Shown: positions 5,488-6,197 of the stretch, one piece after another | How positions within the stretch are numbered: the first letter of the stretch is position 1 | How the letters are laid out: each line of letters opens with the position of its first letter | NCBI GenBank assembly: GCA_021814085.1 | Contig: JAKAJA010000114.1 | Coordinates: 1-6,197, forward strand | Source: Acidobacteriota bacterium | Lineage (GTDB): Bacteria > Acidobacteriota > UBA4820 > DSQY01 | Direction: 5' to 3' | Length of the DNA stretch: 6,197 nt | Position numbers and translations under genes: made by a program | The notes under the pieces: generated by a model | What the model was told of the DNA's origin: nothing | Databases searched by the model: none | The model's input: the letters and a program-made list of their open reading frames with translations, nothing else

Positions 5488-5961
5488 CTACGGCCGCGTG
5501 AACGGAAAGGGAGCCGAAGTCTGTCCGCCGGGGTTCACGATGGTCAGGGCAACCTCCGTGTGCTTGGGAAGCATCTTGCTCAGCTTGGCGCCGCCCTTGG
5601 CGGTGACCGCCAAGCCGCTCGTGTACAGGGTCTTGGGGGCGGGCTGCCCATTGATGTTGACGACGCAGTTCGGCTCGTAGTTGGCCCCCGTGAGGGTGAG
5701 CTTGCACACGAGGATCACACCATTCTGCTTCTGGAACTTGAAGGAGACTCCGTTGATTTGGGGTACGCCATCGAGGGGTGCCGCGGCGGCATCGCCGGCG
5801 CGTCCCGCAAAGACGGCGCCCGACGGGCCTGTGCCGGAGGGTGGGTCTGCCACGGGACCCGAGGCCAGAGTGCCCATGGAAAGAATCAGGAGCGCGAAGG
5901 CCAAAGCCCTGAGGGACAAAACAAACCTAGAATTATTGAGCGACGGGTCGTGAGATTTCAT
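5488..5961 (-). CDS. Secreted protein with IPT/TIG-like beta domain
   Basis: The 157-aa protein begins with a basic head (MKSHDPSLNNSRFVLSLR) and a strong hydrophobic core (ALAFALLILSMGTLASG), a clear signal peptide. A Gly/Ala/Pro-rich spacer follows (36-65). Residues 68-157 form one beta-rich domain, with KLTLTGANYEPNCVVNINGQPAP, then a lysine-rich loop (AKGGAKLSKMLPK), and VALTIVNPGGQTSAPFPFTR at the end. The G.nf.p.c.V.iNG pattern and the closing VVNPgG.tS..f.f are typical of IPT/TIG immunoglobulin-like folds, which usually bind surfaces, glycans or other proteins. Two cysteines (86 and 99) might form a disulphide. Such domains usually sit in larger proteins, so a single-domain secreted form is notable. 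The start at 5961 is set by the Shine-Dalgarno; an upstream ATG at 6033 falls inside the promoter. No function can be given. Confidence 0.82.
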   Translation of the reverse strand: MKSHDPSLNNSRFVLSLRALAFALLILSMGTLASGPVADPPSGTGPSGAVFAGRAGDAAAAPLDGVPQINGVSFKFQKQNGVILVCKLTLTGANYEPNCVVNINGQPAPKTLYTSGLAVTAKGGAKLSKMLPKHTEVALTIVNPGGQTSAPFPFTRP

Positions 5962-5966
5962 GCCGT

Positions 5967-5974
5967 TCCTCCTC
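5967..5974 (-). promoter_or_regulatory. Strong Shine-Dalgarno GAGGAGGA deciding the TIG-like gene start
   Basis: On the minus strand GAGGAGGA lies 5 nt upstream of ATG 5961. It makes this ATG the start over the in-frame ATGs at 6033, 6030, 5988 and 5976, and places the signal peptide at the very N-terminus. Confidence 0.75.
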
Positions 5975-6028
5975 ATCCCTGAGAACATGCCTCTGGAGCG
6001 GGTGCCTGACGCGTTCTTCTCTTCTCTC

Positions 6029-6037
6029 ATCATACCA
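6029..6037 (-). promoter_or_regulatory. Extended -10 promoter (TGGTATGAT) of the TIG-like gene
   Basis: On the minus strand TGGTATGAT fits the extended -10 consensus TGnTATAAT with one mismatch. A poor -35 (GTGACC, 15-nt spacer) lies upstream, overlapping the end of the phosphoesterase gene. Transcription would begin near 6022, leaving a leader of about 60 nt before ATG 5961. Confidence 0.5.
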
Positions 6038-6051
6038 CTTGCTCGGGCCGG

Positions 6052-6197
6052 TCACCTGTGGCTGGCAGCGGGTGCCGGGGAGCGAAGGGTGATGCGGAGA
6101 ATCTCGCCACGGCGCCAGAGGCGCATGCGGGGCCCCCAGGTTCCCGTGCCCCGGCAGACGATCACCGTCATGCCGTCCACGAGGTATCGCCCCCCGA
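6052..6197 (-). CDS. Metallophosphoesterase (calcineurin-like), C-terminal end, partial
   Basis: Only the last 47 residues are present; the gene enters from the right edge of the window and stops with TGA at 6052-6054. The visible part, RYLVDGMTVIVCRGTGTW followed by GPRMRLWRRGEILRITLR, matches the closing strands of the YkuE/YaeI-like calcineurin phosphoesterases, whose usual pattern is y..g...lyVsrGlGtwg.p.Rl...pEi..itL. The metal-binding motifs would lie upstream, outside the window, so activity cannot be judged. Members of this group act on phosphodiester or pyrophosphate bonds, often in lipid or nucleotide substrates. The Cys in VIVCRGTG sits where Ser or Asn is commoner, and the tail RSPAPAASHR is short and unstructured. 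The TIG-like gene follows on the same strand, 90 nt away, with its own promoter. Confidence 0.7.
   Translation of the reverse strand, partial: GGRYLVDGMTVIVCRGTGTWGPRMRLWRRGEILRITLRSPAPAASHR

Noticed and set aside
5467..5982. Plus-strand open frame opposite the TIG-like gene
   Set aside because: The minus strand has a signal peptide, a domain pattern, a Shine-Dalgarno, a promoter and a terminator; the plus frame has none of these.

Overview
The window is a high-GC, densely coded stretch of a bacterial chromosome. A signal-peptide bearing secretome, an ECF sigma/anti-sigma pair, a hybrid histidine kinase with an HD-GYP partner, and a secreted IPT/TIG-like protein suggest a Gram-negative, Acidobacteriota- or deltaproteobacteria-like organism. 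That placement is an inference from gene content and style; no marker gene is present. I see no rRNA, tRNA, CRISPR array, insertion sequence or phage gene.

Layout. Positions 1-1862 (+) hold a tightly overlapping three-gene signalling cassette: an ECF sigma factor (51-662), a zinc-finger transmembrane anti-sigma factor (656-1327) and a small polytopic membrane protein (1305-1862). A good ECF-type promoter lies directly in front of the sigma gene, so the cassette is probably autoregulated. Positions 1863-2090 are noncoding and contain a perfect 15-bp GC-rich hairpin without a U-tract. Positions 2091-5047 (+) hold a second operon of two genes sharing an ATGA stop/start overlap: a membrane hybrid histidine kinase (HisKA-HATPase-REC) and a response regulator with a REC plus HD-GYP output domain, predicted to hydrolyse cyclic di-GMP.

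From 5103 to the right edge everything is on the minus strand and converges on the kinase operon: a very small secreted protein whose mature part looks like the end of a TPR repeat (5103-5312), a bidirectional intrinsic terminator (5440-5471), a secreted protein with an IPT/TIG-like beta domain (5488-5961) with a clear Shine-Dalgarno and an extended -10 promoter, and the last 47 residues of a calcineurin-like metallophosphoesterase entering from the right edge (6052-6197).

Working model. The left cassette would sense an envelope condition through the anti-sigma factor and possibly the third membrane protein, releasing the sigma factor. The right-hand pair would sense a membrane or small-molecule cue through a six-helix domain and lower c-di-GMP by phosphorelay to the HD-GYP protein. 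Nothing in the sequence directly ties the two systems together. The most unusual points are the third membrane protein of the sigma cassette, a Gly in place of the usual third-metal Glu in the HD-GYP domain, and the secreted TPR-tail miniprotein. I found no clear evidence for a wholly new kind of system.
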